Assembly: GCF_016950255.1 (NCBI RefSeq)
Contig: NZ_JACGFN010000002.1
Coordinates: forward strand, 744,001-808,000
Reading direction: 5' to 3'
From: Pectobacterium brasiliense
GTDB taxonomy: Bacteria; Pseudomonadota; Gammaproteobacteria; Enterobacterales; Enterobacteriaceae
DNA: 64,000 nucleotides
Part shown: positions 32,384-43,648 of the stretch, one piece after another
Layout of the letters: each line of letters starts with the position of its first letter
Position numbering within the stretch: the first letter of the stretch is position 1
Translations under genes and position numbers: made by a program
Notes under the pieces: generated by a model
What the model was told of the DNA's origin: nothing
The model's input: the letters and a program-made list of their open reading frames with translations, nothing else
Databases searched by the model: none

Positions 32384-33010
32384 ATGACACAATATGGCTT
32401 TTACGTTGACTCCTCGCGCTGTTCGGGTTGCAAAACCTGTCAGGTAAGTTGCAAGGATAATAAAGATCTCGATCTTGGCCCGAAACTGCGCCGCGTGTAT
32501 GAATACGGCGGCGGCAGTTGGATAAAAGAGGGTGAATCCTGGCAAAACGACACCTACAGCTACTACCTGTCGATTGCCTGTAACCACTGTGACGATCCCA
32601 CCTGTGTGGCGGGTTGCCCAACAGGTGCCATGCACAAGCGGAAGGAAGATGGGCTGGTGCTGGTGGATGAGAACGTGTGCGTTGGCTGCCGTTACTGTGA
32701 GATGCGTTGCCCCTACGGTGCACCGCAGTTTGATGCACACGCCAAGGTGATGCGCAAATGCGACGGCTGCCTGGATCGCTTGCAGAAAAACCTGCGCCCG
32801 ATTTGTGTGGACTCCTGTCCGCAACGCGCGCTAGATTTTGGCCCCATCGACGAACTGCGTGCCAAATATGGCAGCGAAAATGAGATTGCACCGTTACCTT
32901 CTGCGTCGTTGACGCACCCGAATCTGATCGTCAAACCGCACCCCAAAGCGCGGCCGAGTGGCGATAAAGACGGTGCTATTCAAAACTTGCAGGAGGTGCG
33001 TCATGCATGA
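32384..33010 (+). CDS. dmsB: DMSO-reductase-type iron-sulfur subunit
   Basis: DmsB carries four 4Fe-4S clusters and moves electrons from the membrane subunit to DmsA. The 208-residue length matches E. coli DmsB. The cysteine groups are clear: CSGCKTCQVSC, CNHCDDPTCVAGCPTGAM, CVGCRYCEMRCPYGAP, and CDGCLDRL with SCPQRAL. It starts 13 bp after dmsA and overlaps dmsC by 8 bp. Confidence 0.94.
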   Translation: MTQYGFYVDSSRCSGCKTCQVSCKDNKDLDLGPKLRRVYEYGGGSWIKEGESWQNDTYSYYLSIACNHCDDPTCVAGCPTGAMHKRKEDGLVLVDENVCVGCRYCEMRCPYGAPQFDAHAKVMRKCDGCLDRLQKNLRPICVDSCPQRALDFGPIDELRAKYGSENEIAPLPSASLTHPNLIVKPHPKARPSGDKDGAIQNLQEVRHA

Positions 33011-33779
33011 ATTGCCTTTGGTCTTTTTTACCGTGCTCACGCAGAGTGCGGTGGGGGCGTTTATCCTGTTGTTGGTCGCCGGTATAACAAAACAGGTGGA
33101 CGCGCGTCCGTTGGCAACCGGGCTTTTTGCCGTGATGTGCCTGTTCGGCCTGGCGCTGCCGATTGCGGGGCTCCATCTCGGACAACCGCTGCGCGCGATG
33201 AACGTGCTGCTGCGTACCGGTTACTCACCGATGAGCGACGAAATAGTCCTCTCCTCACTGTTTTGTACCTTAGGTGGGCTGGGCGCGCTTGGGTTATTGC
33301 TTAACCGCGGTGGGCAGCGCCTGTTTACCGCGCTGACGTGGGCCGCCGCCGTGGTGGGCGTGTTGTTCCTGTTGGCCATCCCGCGTATCTACCAGTTACC
33401 GACAGTGACAACCTGGAACACCGGCTACACACCGCTGATGATGCTGCTGACACCGATGATTGGCGGCGGCGCACTGGCGGCAGTGCTCGGTGCACGCCGT
33501 ATTGGGCTGACCGTTAGCGTGTTGGCAACGCTGGCAAGCTTCTGCCTGCGTCCGGGCTATATGGCCACTCTAATGAACGCAGATAGCGCGCTAACCAGCG
33601 CACAACTTGCCTGGTTCAGCGCACAGGCAATCCTGCTCGCGATAGGTGTCGCCGGGGGGCTGGTGCATGTTCGTTATAAAACCGGGCGCTCGCTGCTGGC
33701 TGCCTGTGCGCTGGTGGTGATTGCCGCCGAGTTGGCGGGCCGTGTCGCGTTCTACAATCTGTGGACGTTGCCGATGTAA
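33003..33779 (+). CDS. dmsC: DMSO-reductase-type membrane anchor
   Basis: DmsC anchors the enzyme and oxidises menaquinol. The ATG at 33003 (MHELPLVFFTVLTQSAVGAF) follows GGAGGTG and overlaps dmsB by 8 bp. The 258-residue protein has about eight hydrophobic segments, beginning in the DmsC style. It is somewhat shorter than E. coli DmsC (287 residues), with no visible internal break. Confidence 0.9.
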   Translation: MHELPLVFFTVLTQSAVGAFILLLVAGITKQVDARPLATGLFAVMCLFGLALPIAGLHLGQPLRAMNVLLRTGYSPMSDEIVLSSLFCTLGGLGALGLLLNRGGQRLFTALTWAAAVVGVLFLLAIPRIYQLPTVTTWNTGYTPLMMLLTPMIGGGALAAVLGARRIGLTVSVLATLASFCLRPGYMATLMNADSALTSAQLAWFSAQAILLAIGVAGGLVHVRYKTGRSLLAACALVVIAAELAGRVAFYNLWTLPM

Positions 33780-33827
33780 TGCCATGCCGCCCTGTATGTC
33801 ATGCGGGGCGGCATCCTAAGGGGAACT

Positions 33828-34424
33828 ATGATGTCATCTATTGCTGTGTTGCCACGTTTTCTGGGCGCACTTTTTTACTATCCGCCCACGTCCCCTGATG
33901 TACTGGCTATTGTGGGGAGCTTACCTGCGTTGCCTGCGCTTTGTCCTTGGGCAGAACGCGCCGAGATGGAAACGCTGTGCCAGCTCTGGCCGGAGCCTGA
34001 AGCGGAGGCGTTTATCTGGCAATACTCGGTACTGTTTGAAGGACAAGGGGAAATGTTTGCACCGCCCTGGGCGTCGGTCTATCTGGAAAAAGAGAACCTG
34101 TTAATGGGAGAAAGCACGGTTCGCTATCGTGCGTTTCTTCGCCAACATGGGCTCTCGTTTACCGGCGCACAACAGGAACCGGAAGATCAGTTTGGGCTGA
34201 TGCTGCTGGCGCTCGCTGCGCTACTGGAGCAAGAGAAAGATCAGGCGGCCCAGACGCTGTTGGAAGCGTATTTACTACCCTGGAGCGATCGTTATTTGGA
34301 GCGGGTGCAGCAAAATCCGTACAGTCCCTTCTATGCGCAATTGGCCGCAGTCACCCGTTTGTTGTTGCAAGGGATGCAGCGCCACTATGGGTTACAACCC
34401 GAAACCCCTCGGATGTTTTTCTGA
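33828..34424 (+). CDS. dmsD: TorD/DmsD-type maturation chaperone
   Basis: DmsD-type chaperones bind the Tat signal of DmsA-like enzymes until the cofactor is inserted. The 198-residue protein aligns with E. coli DmsD along its length: FLGALFYYPP near the N-terminus, APPWASVYLEKENLLMGES in the middle and QEPEDQFGLML after it. AAGGGG precedes two tandem ATGs (33828, 33831). Its stop overlaps the start of the ferredoxin gene (TGATG). Confidence 0.88.
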   Translation: MMSSIAVLPRFLGALFYYPPTSPDVLAIVGSLPALPALCPWAERAEMETLCQLWPEPEAEAFIWQYSVLFEGQGEMFAPPWASVYLEKENLLMGESTVRYRAFLRQHGLSFTGAQQEPEDQFGLMLLALAALLEQEKDQAAQTLLEAYLLPWSDRYLERVQQNPYSPFYAQLAAVTRLLLQGMQRHYGLQPETPRMFF

Positions 34425-34966
34425 TGGAAAAGGATGCGCGCTATTACCGTGGGTATTTGTCTCATCGCTACGTTAGTCGGCGCGGATTGTTCCGCGCCTT
34501 TCTCAACGCATCGCGCCACAATGAGCCACAACCGGATAGCATACAGCCCCGAGCGCCACTTCCGCCGGGGGCTTTGTCTGCATCGCAGTTTTATCAACAC
34601 TGCGATCGCTGCCAGCAGTGCGTTGGCGCTTGCCCAATGGGCGTGTTGATCGTCAATGAAGAAGGTTATCCGCAATTGGTGATTGAATATGCCAGTTGCG
34701 ATGGCTGCCAGGCCTGTGTTTCACATTGCCTCTCGGGAGCATTATTGCCTCAGGCGCATTTTGATACCGGGTTACGTCCGACGGTTGGGACAACCTGTAT
34801 CAGTGTGCCACGCCATTGCCGCAGTTGTATTGAGGCATGCCCAGTTCAGGCGCTTTCCCTGAGCGAACGCGGCTTGCCTGAGGTTGATAGCGCACGCTGT
34901 CACGGCTGTGGAGAATGCTTGATTCAGTGTGAAACCCAGGCAATTTCGCTGATCCCCTTCGCTTAA
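34424..34966 (+). CDS. napF: NapF-like ferredoxin-type protein
   Basis: This is a 180-residue cytoplasmic iron-sulfur protein. The N-terminal SRRGLFRAF is the NapF hallmark, and cysteine groups CDRCQQCVGACP, CDGCQACVSHC, CRSCIEACP and CHGCGECLIQC predict several 4Fe-4S clusters. In nap operons NapF assists maturation of the molybdoenzyme. Here it is fused by overlap to a dms operon instead, so it may serve the DmsA-like enzyme (inference). Confidence 0.85.
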   Translation: MEKDARYYRGYLSHRYVSRRGLFRAFLNASRHNEPQPDSIQPRAPLPPGALSASQFYQHCDRCQQCVGACPMGVLIVNEEGYPQLVIEYASCDGCQACVSHCLSGALLPQAHFDTGLRPTVGTTCISVPRHCRSCIEACPVQALSLSERGLPEVDSARCHGCGECLIQCETQAISLIPFA

Positions 34967-35010
34967 AAGCGTTTGTCTTCATCCCTACCAACCACGTTAA
35001 CGGCATAATT

Positions 35011-35096
35011 CATGCCGAAAGCCTAGGGGGCGCGTGCTGCGAAGTAGCATGAAATAGCCGTGTTGTGGCGCACGAAACCGTCTCTCAGTCTGCATA
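35011..35096. mobile_element. Shortened relative of the 8.4-kb MITE-like element
   Basis: The right end (about 35060-35096) matches the terminal repeat of the element at 8374-8517, including TTTCGTGCGCCAC and TATGCAG in inverted sense. The left end is only loosely recognisable. It lies between convergent napF-like and garK genes. Confidence 0.5.
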
Positions 35097-35142
35097 GAAA
35101 TAAGTAGATAAAAGGTTCTAGACTAACCGTAGCGCCATCTCA

Positions 35143-36288
35143 CTATCGCGATACCGACTGCGCCAGTCGGATCGTGGCAGCGATATTACGTGCCGTCATT
35201 CGCACATTCTCTGCCGCATTATCCAGCGCTTCTTCGAGTGAGCAGATGTTGTAAAGCACGCTGAATACGGCATCCAGACCATGTTCATGCACCACGGCGA
35301 CATCTGCCGTCAGGCTGCCAGCAATACCAATCACCGGTTTATTATACTGTTTGGCAACCCGCGCCACGCCAATCGGTACTTTGCCGTGGATCGTCTGACT
35401 GTCGATGCGCCCTTCCCCGGTAATCACCAGCGTGGCGTCTCGTACCAGTTCATCCAGCCCTAACGCTTCCGTGACAATCTCAATGCCTTGACGCAGCTCA
35501 GCGCCGCAAAAGGCCTGTAGTGCCGCCCCCATACCGCCTGCCGCCCCTGCACCGGGAACGTGTTCCACGTCCATATCCAGATCGTGGCGAATCACCGCCG
35601 CATAATGCTTCAGCGCATTATCCAGCTGTTCAATCATCTCTGGCGTTGCCCCTTTCTGAGGGCCAAAAATCGCCGACGCGCCCTGTTTCCCCGTCAACGG
35701 GTTAGTCACATCGCAGGCCACTTCAAAACGACAATTTTTAATACGCTCATCCAGCTCGCTGATATCAATGCGTTCAAGTTTGTCGAGTTCACCACCGCCA
35801 AAACCAATCTGTTCACCTTGCTTATCCAGCAACTTCGCGCCCAGCGCTTGCACCATGCCCGACCCGCCGTCATTGGTTGCGCTCCCGCCAATTCCGATGA
35901 TGCAGTGTCGAACACCGTGATCCAACGCGCAGCGAATCAACTCGCCCGTGCCATAGCTGGTGGTTTTTAACGGATTACGCAGTTGCGAAGGCACACGCTC
36001 CAGACCACTTGCCGCCGCCATCTCGATAAAAGCCGTTTTTTCATCGCCAGACAGGCCAAAGAACGCCTCGATGTTATCGCCTAACGGTCCTGTCACTTTA
36101 ACATTCACAATTTTGCCATCGGTCGCAGCGACCATGGCTTCAACGGTGCCTTCCCCACCATCTGCAACAGGCAATTTGACATAGCAGGCATCGGGAAATA
36201 TTTCACGAAATCCCTTTTCAATCTGCGTAGCAACCTCTTGTGCAGACAGGCTTTCTTTATAAGAATCCGGTGCGATCACTATTTTCAT
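35143..36288 (-). CDS. garK: Glycerate 2-kinase
   Basis: GarK phosphorylates D-glycerate to 2-phosphoglycerate, the last step of aldarate breakdown before glycolysis. The 381-residue protein has the family opening MKIVIAPDSYKESLSA, PVADGGEGTVEA, IGIGGSATNDGG, and GEGRIDSQT. It is the last gene of the gud/gar series and lies 178 bp after garR. Confidence 0.95.
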   Translation of the reverse strand: MKIVIAPDSYKESLSAQEVATQIEKGFREIFPDACYVKLPVADGGEGTVEAMVAATDGKIVNVKVTGPLGDNIEAFFGLSGDEKTAFIEMAAASGLERVPSQLRNPLKTTSYGTGELIRCALDHGVRHCIIGIGGSATNDGGSGMVQALGAKLLDKQGEQIGFGGGELDKLERIDISELDERIKNCRFEVACDVTNPLTGKQGASAIFGPQKGATPEMIEQLDNALKHYAAVIRHDLDMDVEHVPGAGAAGGMGAALQAFCGAELRQGIEIVTEALGLDELVRDATLVITGEGRIDSQTIHGKVPIGVARVAKQYNKPVIGIAGSLTADVAVVHEHGLDAVFSVLYNICSLEEALDNAAENVRMTARNIAATIRLAQSVSR

Positions 36289-36466
36289 AAACGATCCGAT
36301 TTCATCAACGTTCCGATTGCATCAATAATCCGCGCGCTCATGAAAACGGCGCTTATACCTGCCAACGTTCAGGGCAGCAGATCCTGAAACCCAGTAGGTA
36401 GATCAGAGTGATTATCTGCCAGTCGGCTGGCATCCTGTGCCAGCCTCGTGACTATCGCTTCACGGC

Positions 36467-37351
36467 TTATCGCGTAACTTCAACTTTGGCCAGCTTCTCG
36501 TAGTAACACGCCAGCGCACTGTGGTCGGCCGATCCCAGATCGTCCGCTTTCAGCGCCTGCATCATTTCCATCACCGCGGCGGTTAACGGCAGTTGAGCAC
36601 CCACGCCGTGTGAGGTATCCAGCGCGTTCGCCAGATCCTTGATATGCAGATCGATGCGGAAACCCGGCTTAAAGTTACGATCCATCACCATCGGCGCTTT
36701 CGCATCCAGCACGGTGCTGCCCGCCAAACCACCGCGGATCGCCTGATAAACCAGATCCGGGTTAACGCCTGCTTTCGTCGCCAGTACCAACGCTTCAGAC
36801 ATGGCGGCAATGTTCAGTGCCACAATCACCTGATTCGCCAGTTTGGTCACGTTACCGGCACCGATATCACCGGTATGTACAACGGAACCCGCCATGGATT
36901 TGAGAATTTCAAAGCAGCGGTCAAACTGGGCTTTGTCGCCACCGACCATCACGGACAGCGTGCCGTCGATCGCTTTAGGTTCACCGCCACTGACCGGTGC
37001 GTCCAGCATAGCGATCTCTTTCGCCGCCAGTGCGGTCGCAATTTCACGGCTGGCAAGCGGGGCGATTGAGCTCATATCGACCACAATGCTTCCGGCGCGA
37101 GCACCGTCGATGACGCCGTTTTCACCCAGCACTACGTCTTTAACGTGTGGAGAGTTAGGCAGCATGGTGATGATGACATCGCACTGCTCTGCAACCTGTT
37201 TCGGCGTTGTAGCCGCCGTGGCGCCCGCCGCAACCACTTCCGCGACCGCATCCAGATTTCGATCCATCACGACTAATGAGTAACCTGCTTTCAGCAGATT
37301 TTTACTCATCGGTTTTCCCATGATGCCCAATCCAATAAAACCAATTTTCAT
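36467..37351 (-). CDS. garR: Tartronate semialdehyde reductase
   Basis: GarR reduces tartronate semialdehyde to D-glycerate with NAD(P)H. With the ATG at 37351 it has 294 residues, the same as E. coli. Motifs: GFIGLGIMGKPM (cofactor fold), DAPVSGGEPKA (substrate site), and the catalytic Lys in GNVTKLANQ. An upstream extension of 11 codons is open but not family-like. Confidence 0.97.
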   Translation of the reverse strand: MKIGFIGLGIMGKPMSKNLLKAGYSLVVMDRNLDAVAEVVAAGATAATTPKQVAEQCDVIITMLPNSPHVKDVVLGENGVIDGARAGSIVVDMSSIAPLASREIATALAAKEIAMLDAPVSGGEPKAIDGTLSVMVGGDKAQFDRCFEILKSMAGSVVHTGDIGAGNVTKLANQVIVALNIAAMSEALVLATKAGVNPDLVYQAIRGGLAGSTVLDAKAPMVMDRNFKPGFRIDLHIKDLANALDTSHGVGAQLPLTAAVMEMMQALKADDLGSADHSALACYYEKLAKVEVTR

Positions 37352-37440
37352 CGCCCTAACCTCATTGTCTGATGTAGATATCACTTCAATTCACGATGAA
37401 CCCGCCTCATGGCGGATCCGATTCGCACTGAATGACTGAA

Positions 37441-38211
37441 TTACTTCTTGTACTTGTCGCTCAGCGCCTGTGTTGCGCTGCGGAACACGCCCAGATCGCT
37501 ACCGACCGCAACGAAGCTTGCACCCCATTCCAGATAGCGACGCGCATCGGCTTCAACCGGAGCCAGAATGCCGCACGGCTTGTTATGCGCCGCGGTACGA
37601 TCGAAGATGTGGCGGATCGCCTTCTGCACGTCAGGATGGTTAGGCTGACCGAGATATCCCAGCGCCGCAGACAGGTCGCTCGGGCCAACAAACACGCCGT
37701 CTACGCCGTCAACCGCGATAATCGCATCCAGATTGTCGAGGCCGTCCTGACTTTCGATTTGCACCACGACGGTAATGTTGTCGTTAATCTTGGCGAAGTA
37801 ATCCGGTTCGGTGCCATAGCAGTTGCTACGGTGCGCCACGGAAACCCCGCGAATCCCCGCTGGCGGATAACGCGTTGACGCAACCGCACGCGCGGCTTCT
37901 TCCGCCGTTTCCACGAAGGGAATTAGGAAGTTATTGAACCCAATATCCAACAACCGCTTGATGATGATCGGCTCATTGCACGGCGGACGGACGACGGGCG
38001 CACTGTGGCTGCCTTTCAGCGCCATGAGCTGAGGAATAAACGTCACGATATCGTTAGGCGCATGCTCTCCATCCAGCACCAGCCAGTCGAATCCCGCCAG
38101 CCCCAGCACTTCAGTTGAAATCGGGTTGCCCAGCGCACACCAGCAGCCAATCAACGTTTTCCTCTGTAGCAAATCCTGGCGAAAACGGTTAGGTAACAGC
38201 GGAGTCTTCAT
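37441..38211 (-). CDS. garL: 5-keto-4-deoxy-D-glucarate aldolase
   Basis: GarL cleaves 5-keto-4-deoxyglucarate to pyruvate and tartronate semialdehyde. The 256-residue HpcH/HpaI-type aldolase shows [12 protein letters not shown], the arginine/glutamate site around [12 protein letters not shown], and the metal/substrate region [16 protein letters not shown]. It lies between gudD and garR in the same series. Confidence 0.95.
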   Translation of the reverse strand: MKTPLLPNRFRQDLLQRKTLIGCWCALGNPISTEVLGLAGFDWLVLDGEHAPNDIVTFIPQLMALKGSHSAPVVRPPCNEPIIIKRLLDIGFNNFLIPFVETAEEAARAVASTRYPPAGIRGVSVAHRSNCYGTEPDYFAKINDNITVVVQIESQDGLDNLDAIIAVDGVDGVFVGPSDLSAALGYLGQPNHPDVQKAIRHIFDRTAAHNKPCGILAPVEADARRYLEWGASFVAVGSDLGVFRSATQALSDKYKK

Positions 38212-38280
38212 TTTTTATCCTCGGTCATTCCAGCGCCGCTTGCCTGAAGCGGCGCGCTCAAAAAACGGAAAATCAGAACG

Positions 38281-39621
38281 TTAGCGAACCAGACACGGAC
38301 GTTTATTATCAAACGTCCACTCAGGAATAAGGTACTGCATTCCCATGGCGTCGTTACGTGCGCCTAATCCCATGTTTTTATACAGTTCGTGTGCTTTCAT
38401 CACTTGGTCCATATCCAGCTCGACGCCCAGACCCGGTTTCTTCGGCACTTCCACCATGCCGCCAACAATCTGCAACGGTTCTTTCGCCAGGCGTTGGTTG
38501 CCTTCCTGCCAGATCCAGTGCGTATCAATCGCCGTAATCTTGCCCGGTGCCGCCGCAGCGACCTGAGTAAACATGGCCAGTGAAATATCAAAGTGGTTAT
38601 TGGAGTGAGAACCCCAGGTTAAGCCCCATTCGTGGCACATCTGCGCCACACGAACGGAACCTTGCATCGTCCAGAAGTGCGGATCGGCCAGCGGGATATC
38701 GACCGATTGCAGCGAAATGGTGTGCCCCATCTGCCGCCAGTCGGTGGCGATCATGTTGGTCGCAGTAGGCAGCCCCGTCGCACGGCGGAATTCCGCCATC
38801 ACTTCACGACCGGAGAAACCTTGCTCCGCGCCGCACGGATCTTCTGCATACGCCAGCACGTTACGCAGTTGTTTGCCCAGACCGATGGCTTCATCCAGCG
38901 ACCAGGCACCGTTTGGATCCAGCGTGATACGCGCCTGTGGGAAGCGTTTTGCCAGCGCAGTAACCGCCTCGGCCTCTTCGCTACCGGCCAGTACGCCGCC
39001 TTTCAGTTTGAAATCGTTGAAGCCGTATTTTTCGTACGCGGCTTCAGCCAGACGCACGATAGTCTCTGGCGTCAGCGCTTCTTCATGACGCAGACGATAC
39101 CAGTCGCATTTCTCATTAGACTGGTTCTGGTAAGGCAAATCGGTTTTATTACGATCGCCGATGTAGAACAGATAGCCCAGCATCTCGACGGCATCACGCT
39201 GTTGCCCATCGCCCAGCAGCGAGGCCACGCTGACGTTGAGGAATTGCCCCAGCAGATCGAGCATCGCGGCTTCGATCCCCGTGACGACATGGATAGTGGT
39301 ACGCAGATCAAATGTCTGCAAACCTCGCCCGGAAGAATCGCGGTCGGCGAACTGCGCACGTACCGCCGTCATCACGTTTTTGTATTCGCCCAGCGTTTTA
39401 CCCACCACCAGCGCAGCAGCATCCTCCAGCGTCTGACGGATTTTCTCACCGCCGGGAATTTCGCCGACACCGGTATTCCCGGCGTTATCTTTCAGAATCA
39501 CAATGTTGCGAGTGAAATAAGGGGCATGTGCGCCACTCAGGTTGAGCAGCATACTGTCGTGACCTGCAACCGGAATAACCTGCATGTGGGTAATCACCGG
39601 CGTTGAACTTTGCAATGTCAT
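38281..39621 (-). CDS. gudD: Glucarate dehydratase
   Basis: GudD dehydrates D-glucarate to 5-keto-4-deoxyglucarate. The 446 residues equal E. coli GudD, which it matches closely. As an enolase-superfamily member it shows the catalytic Lys in NDFKLKGGV, metal ligands in LDPNGAWS and [11 protein letters not shown], and the catalytic His in [10 protein letters not shown]. It follows gudX by 36 bp. Confidence 0.97.
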   Translation of the reverse strand: MTLQSSTPVITHMQVIPVAGHDSMLLNLSGAHAPYFTRNIVILKDNAGNTGVGEIPGGEKIRQTLEDAAALVVGKTLGEYKNVMTAVRAQFADRDSSGRGLQTFDLRTTIHVVTGIEAAMLDLLGQFLNVSVASLLGDGQQRDAVEMLGYLFYIGDRNKTDLPYQNQSNEKCDWYRLRHEEALTPETIVRLAEAAYEKYGFNDFKLKGGVLAGSEEAEAVTALAKRFPQARITLDPNGAWSLDEAIGLGKQLRNVLAYAEDPCGAEQGFSGREVMAEFRRATGLPTATNMIATDWRQMGHTISLQSVDIPLADPHFWTMQGSVRVAQMCHEWGLTWGSHSNNHFDISLAMFTQVAAAAPGKITAIDTHWIWQEGNQRLAKEPLQIVGGMVEVPKKPGLGVELDMDQVMKAHELYKNMGLGARNDAMGMQYLIPEWTFDNKRPCLVR

Positions 39622-39657
39622 TTTCTTATCCTTTCTCTCTAATTTTTCACTGTAGGG

Positions 39658-41010
39658 TTAGCGGCCAAAAACCGGGCGTTTACGGTCAAACTTCCAACCA
39701 GGAATCAGGTACTGCATGGCAACGGCATCATTACGTGCCCCGCTCGGTAATTTTTTATACAGATCGTGAGCTTTCATGACCTGTTCCATATCCAGCTCAA
39801 TCCCCAGACCGGGACGATCCGGCACCTTAATTTTGCCGTTGACGATTTGCAGCGGCTCTTTGGTCAGATGCTGCCCTTCCTGCCAGATCCAGTGCGTATC
39901 GATCGCCGTCGGGTTACCCGGTGCCGCAGCTCCCACGTGCGTGAACATCGCCAGAGAAATATCGAAATGGTTATTGGAATGGCAGCCCCACGTCAGGCCC
40001 CACTCATCACACAGTTGGGCAACGCGCACCGCTCCGTGCATCGTCCAGAAATGCGGATCGGCCAGCGGGATATCGACCGCCTGTAGCATCACGGCATGGT
40101 TCATTTCACGCCAGTTGGTGGCAATCATGTTGGTCGCGACTGGCAGCCCAGTGGCGCGGCGGAATTCCGCCATCACTTCACGACCGGAGAAACCTTGTTC
40201 GGCACCGCACGGGTCTTCCGCGTAGGTCAGAATGCCCTTCATGTCTTTGCACAAACCAATCGCTTCATCCAGCAGCCAGGCACCGTTTGGATCGACGGTA
40301 ATACGCGCATCTGGGAAACGTTTCTTCAGCGCCTTCACGGCATCGATTTCCTGCTCGCCGGGCAGTACGCCACCTTTGAGTTTGAAATCTTTAAATCCGT
40401 AGCGGTCAGTTGTTGCTTCGGCCAAACGCACAATCGCGTCGCTGTCCATCGCCTGCTGGTGACGCAGGTGATACCACTCGTGCTTGCCTTTCTCACCTGA
40501 TACTTTCTCACCTGATAAATAAGGCAGATCTGTCTTCGTGCGGTCGCCGATATAGAACAGATAACCGAGCACGGTGACTTCATCACGCTGTTTACCCGGC
40601 CCCAGCAGTTCGGCAACAGGAACGCCCATGAATTGCCCCAGCAGATCGAGCAGCGCCGCTTCGAGTGCTGCCACCGCATTCACGCGCAGCTCAAACGTCC
40701 AGGCACCTTTGCCGAAGGAATCAAAATCAGAAGATTGGTTGCCGACATGAATGTCATGAACCAGACGGTTCATACGGGCGATTTGTTCGCCTTTTACACG
40801 AGGAATAGCTTCAACCAGCGTGTTGTAAATGACTTCGCCACCGGGCGCTTCGCCGACACCGGTATGCCCGGCGCTATCGGTTAAAATGACGAGGTTACGC
40901 GTGAAGTAAGCACCATGCGCACCGCCGATGTTCAGCAACATGCTGTCATAGCCCGCAACGGGGATGACTTTCATGTCGGTAATCACAGGCGTCGCTGAAA
41001 AGTTTGTCAT
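39658..41010 (-). CDS. gudX: Glucarate dehydratase-related protein
   Basis: GudX is the paralogue of GudD in the gud operon; its activity in E. coli is weaker and its role less clear. The 450-residue protein keeps the catalytic Lys (KDFKLKGGV), metal ligands ([19 protein letters not shown]) and His ([10 protein letters not shown]). A perfect 15-bp tandem duplication at 40488-40517 adds a second SGEKV in the loop before KHEWYHLRH, a feature absent from the E. coli protein as I recall it. Confidence 0.93.
   Translation of the reverse strand: MTNFSATPVITDMKVIPVAGYDSMLLNIGGAHGAYFTRNLVILTDSAGHTGVGEAPGGEVIYNTLVEAIPRVKGEQIARMNRLVHDIHVGNQSSDFDSFGKGAWTFELRVNAVAALEAALLDLLGQFMGVPVAELLGPGKQRDEVTVLGYLFYIGDRTKTDLPYLSGEKVSGEKGKHEWYHLRHQQAMDSDAIVRLAEATTDRYGFKDFKLKGGVLPGEQEIDAVKALKKRFPDARITVDPNGAWLLDEAIGLCKDMKGILTYAEDPCGAEQGFSGREVMAEFRRATGLPVATNMIATNWREMNHAVMLQAVDIPLADPHFWTMHGAVRVAQLCDEWGLTWGCHSNNHFDISLAMFTHVGAAAPGNPTAIDTHWIWQEGQHLTKEPLQIVNGKIKVPDRPGLGIELDMEQVMKAHDLYKKLPSGARNDAVAMQYLIPGWKFDRKRPVFGR
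40488..40517. repeat. 15-bp tandem duplication inside gudX
   Basis: CTTTCTCACCTGATA occurs twice back to back (40488-40502 and 40503-40517). The reading frame is kept and five residues are repeated. The perfect identity suggests a recent event. Confidence 0.85.
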
Positions 41011-41217
41011 GACAAGCTCCCGTCATGAATGGAGCGCACAGGATTGACGCTTAGGTTTCCGATGTTTGCCACAACGCAGGGGCGCGTTGAAGCGGATGAA
41101 AATAATTCAGTCATACAGAAATAAAAAACAGATGGTGCACCAGTAGATGATTTCATGTTGTTTTCCTACTTTATTAGCGCGACCTTGTTTTTACTCTGAT
41201 TTGAACTGAACACTGCT

Positions 41218-41488
<271 letters not shown>

Positions 41489-41541
41489 CGATTTCAAAGA
41501 GATAAAACCCGGATTTTTATGAGGTAAATAAACGGCAAATC

Positions 41542-41731
<190 letters not shown>

Positions 41732-41732
41732 T

Positions 41733-43104
<1,372 letters not shown>

Positions 43105-43648
43105 GATGAACTCCTGCTTCAATCGCGGTTCGCTCATTCATTCCGAATAACAGATAACGGTGTAGGGTTATCAGAATGAAGATCAGTGGATAGTTAACAT
43201 TCCCATTTTTATTTTTTTTGCGAATAGTCAGGCTATATAGCATCAGAGTAATTAGCTGACATCTTCAACTCGCAGGAACATTATAATTTTTACCCGCTGA
43301 CTGCTCACTAGCTAAAAGCACAACATTAAAAATATCCTTTTGAATATGTTGGTGCACTTGCACGATATAATGCGAGGTATTTCACGAAAAACACTGCCAT
43401 TCTCTTTTTACATTTATACACATTATTGTCATTTCCTCCTGAAAAAACCGTACGCAGTCAGAATGTGATCAAACTCACCGAAAATTGGGTCTTCGCCTGA
43501 TAAATCAGAAACAAAAAGCGCTGGCTTAGGTCAATTGCATAATGTACGAGAAGAGAACCTCACGTATACTCGTTAGCGAGCAATGAAATAATAGCGTGAT
43601 AATAGTTATCACCGCGTTTCTGATAAACCAATAATAAAGGCTTGCATC
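43105..43648. other. 544-bp divergent control region gudP / garD
   Basis: There is no gene here. It carries a CRP site (43464-43479) nearer garD, and blocks TGTAGGGTTATCAGAAT (43161) and TTTCACGAAAA (43380) that recur upstream of gudX. The region is AT-rich, as expected for two divergent promoters. Confidence 0.6.
43464..43479. promoter_or_regulatory. CRP site upstream of garD
   Basis: TGTGATCAAACTCACC matches TGTGA-N6-TCACA with a single mismatch and extends to AATGTGATC on the left. It lies about 170 bp upstream of garD, suggesting catabolite control of the aldarate genes. Confidence 0.6.

Noticed and set aside
38632..39606. Long 324-codon frame antisense to gudD
   Set aside because: It is a shadow of the strongly biased codon use of gudD; the GudD match on the minus strand is complete.
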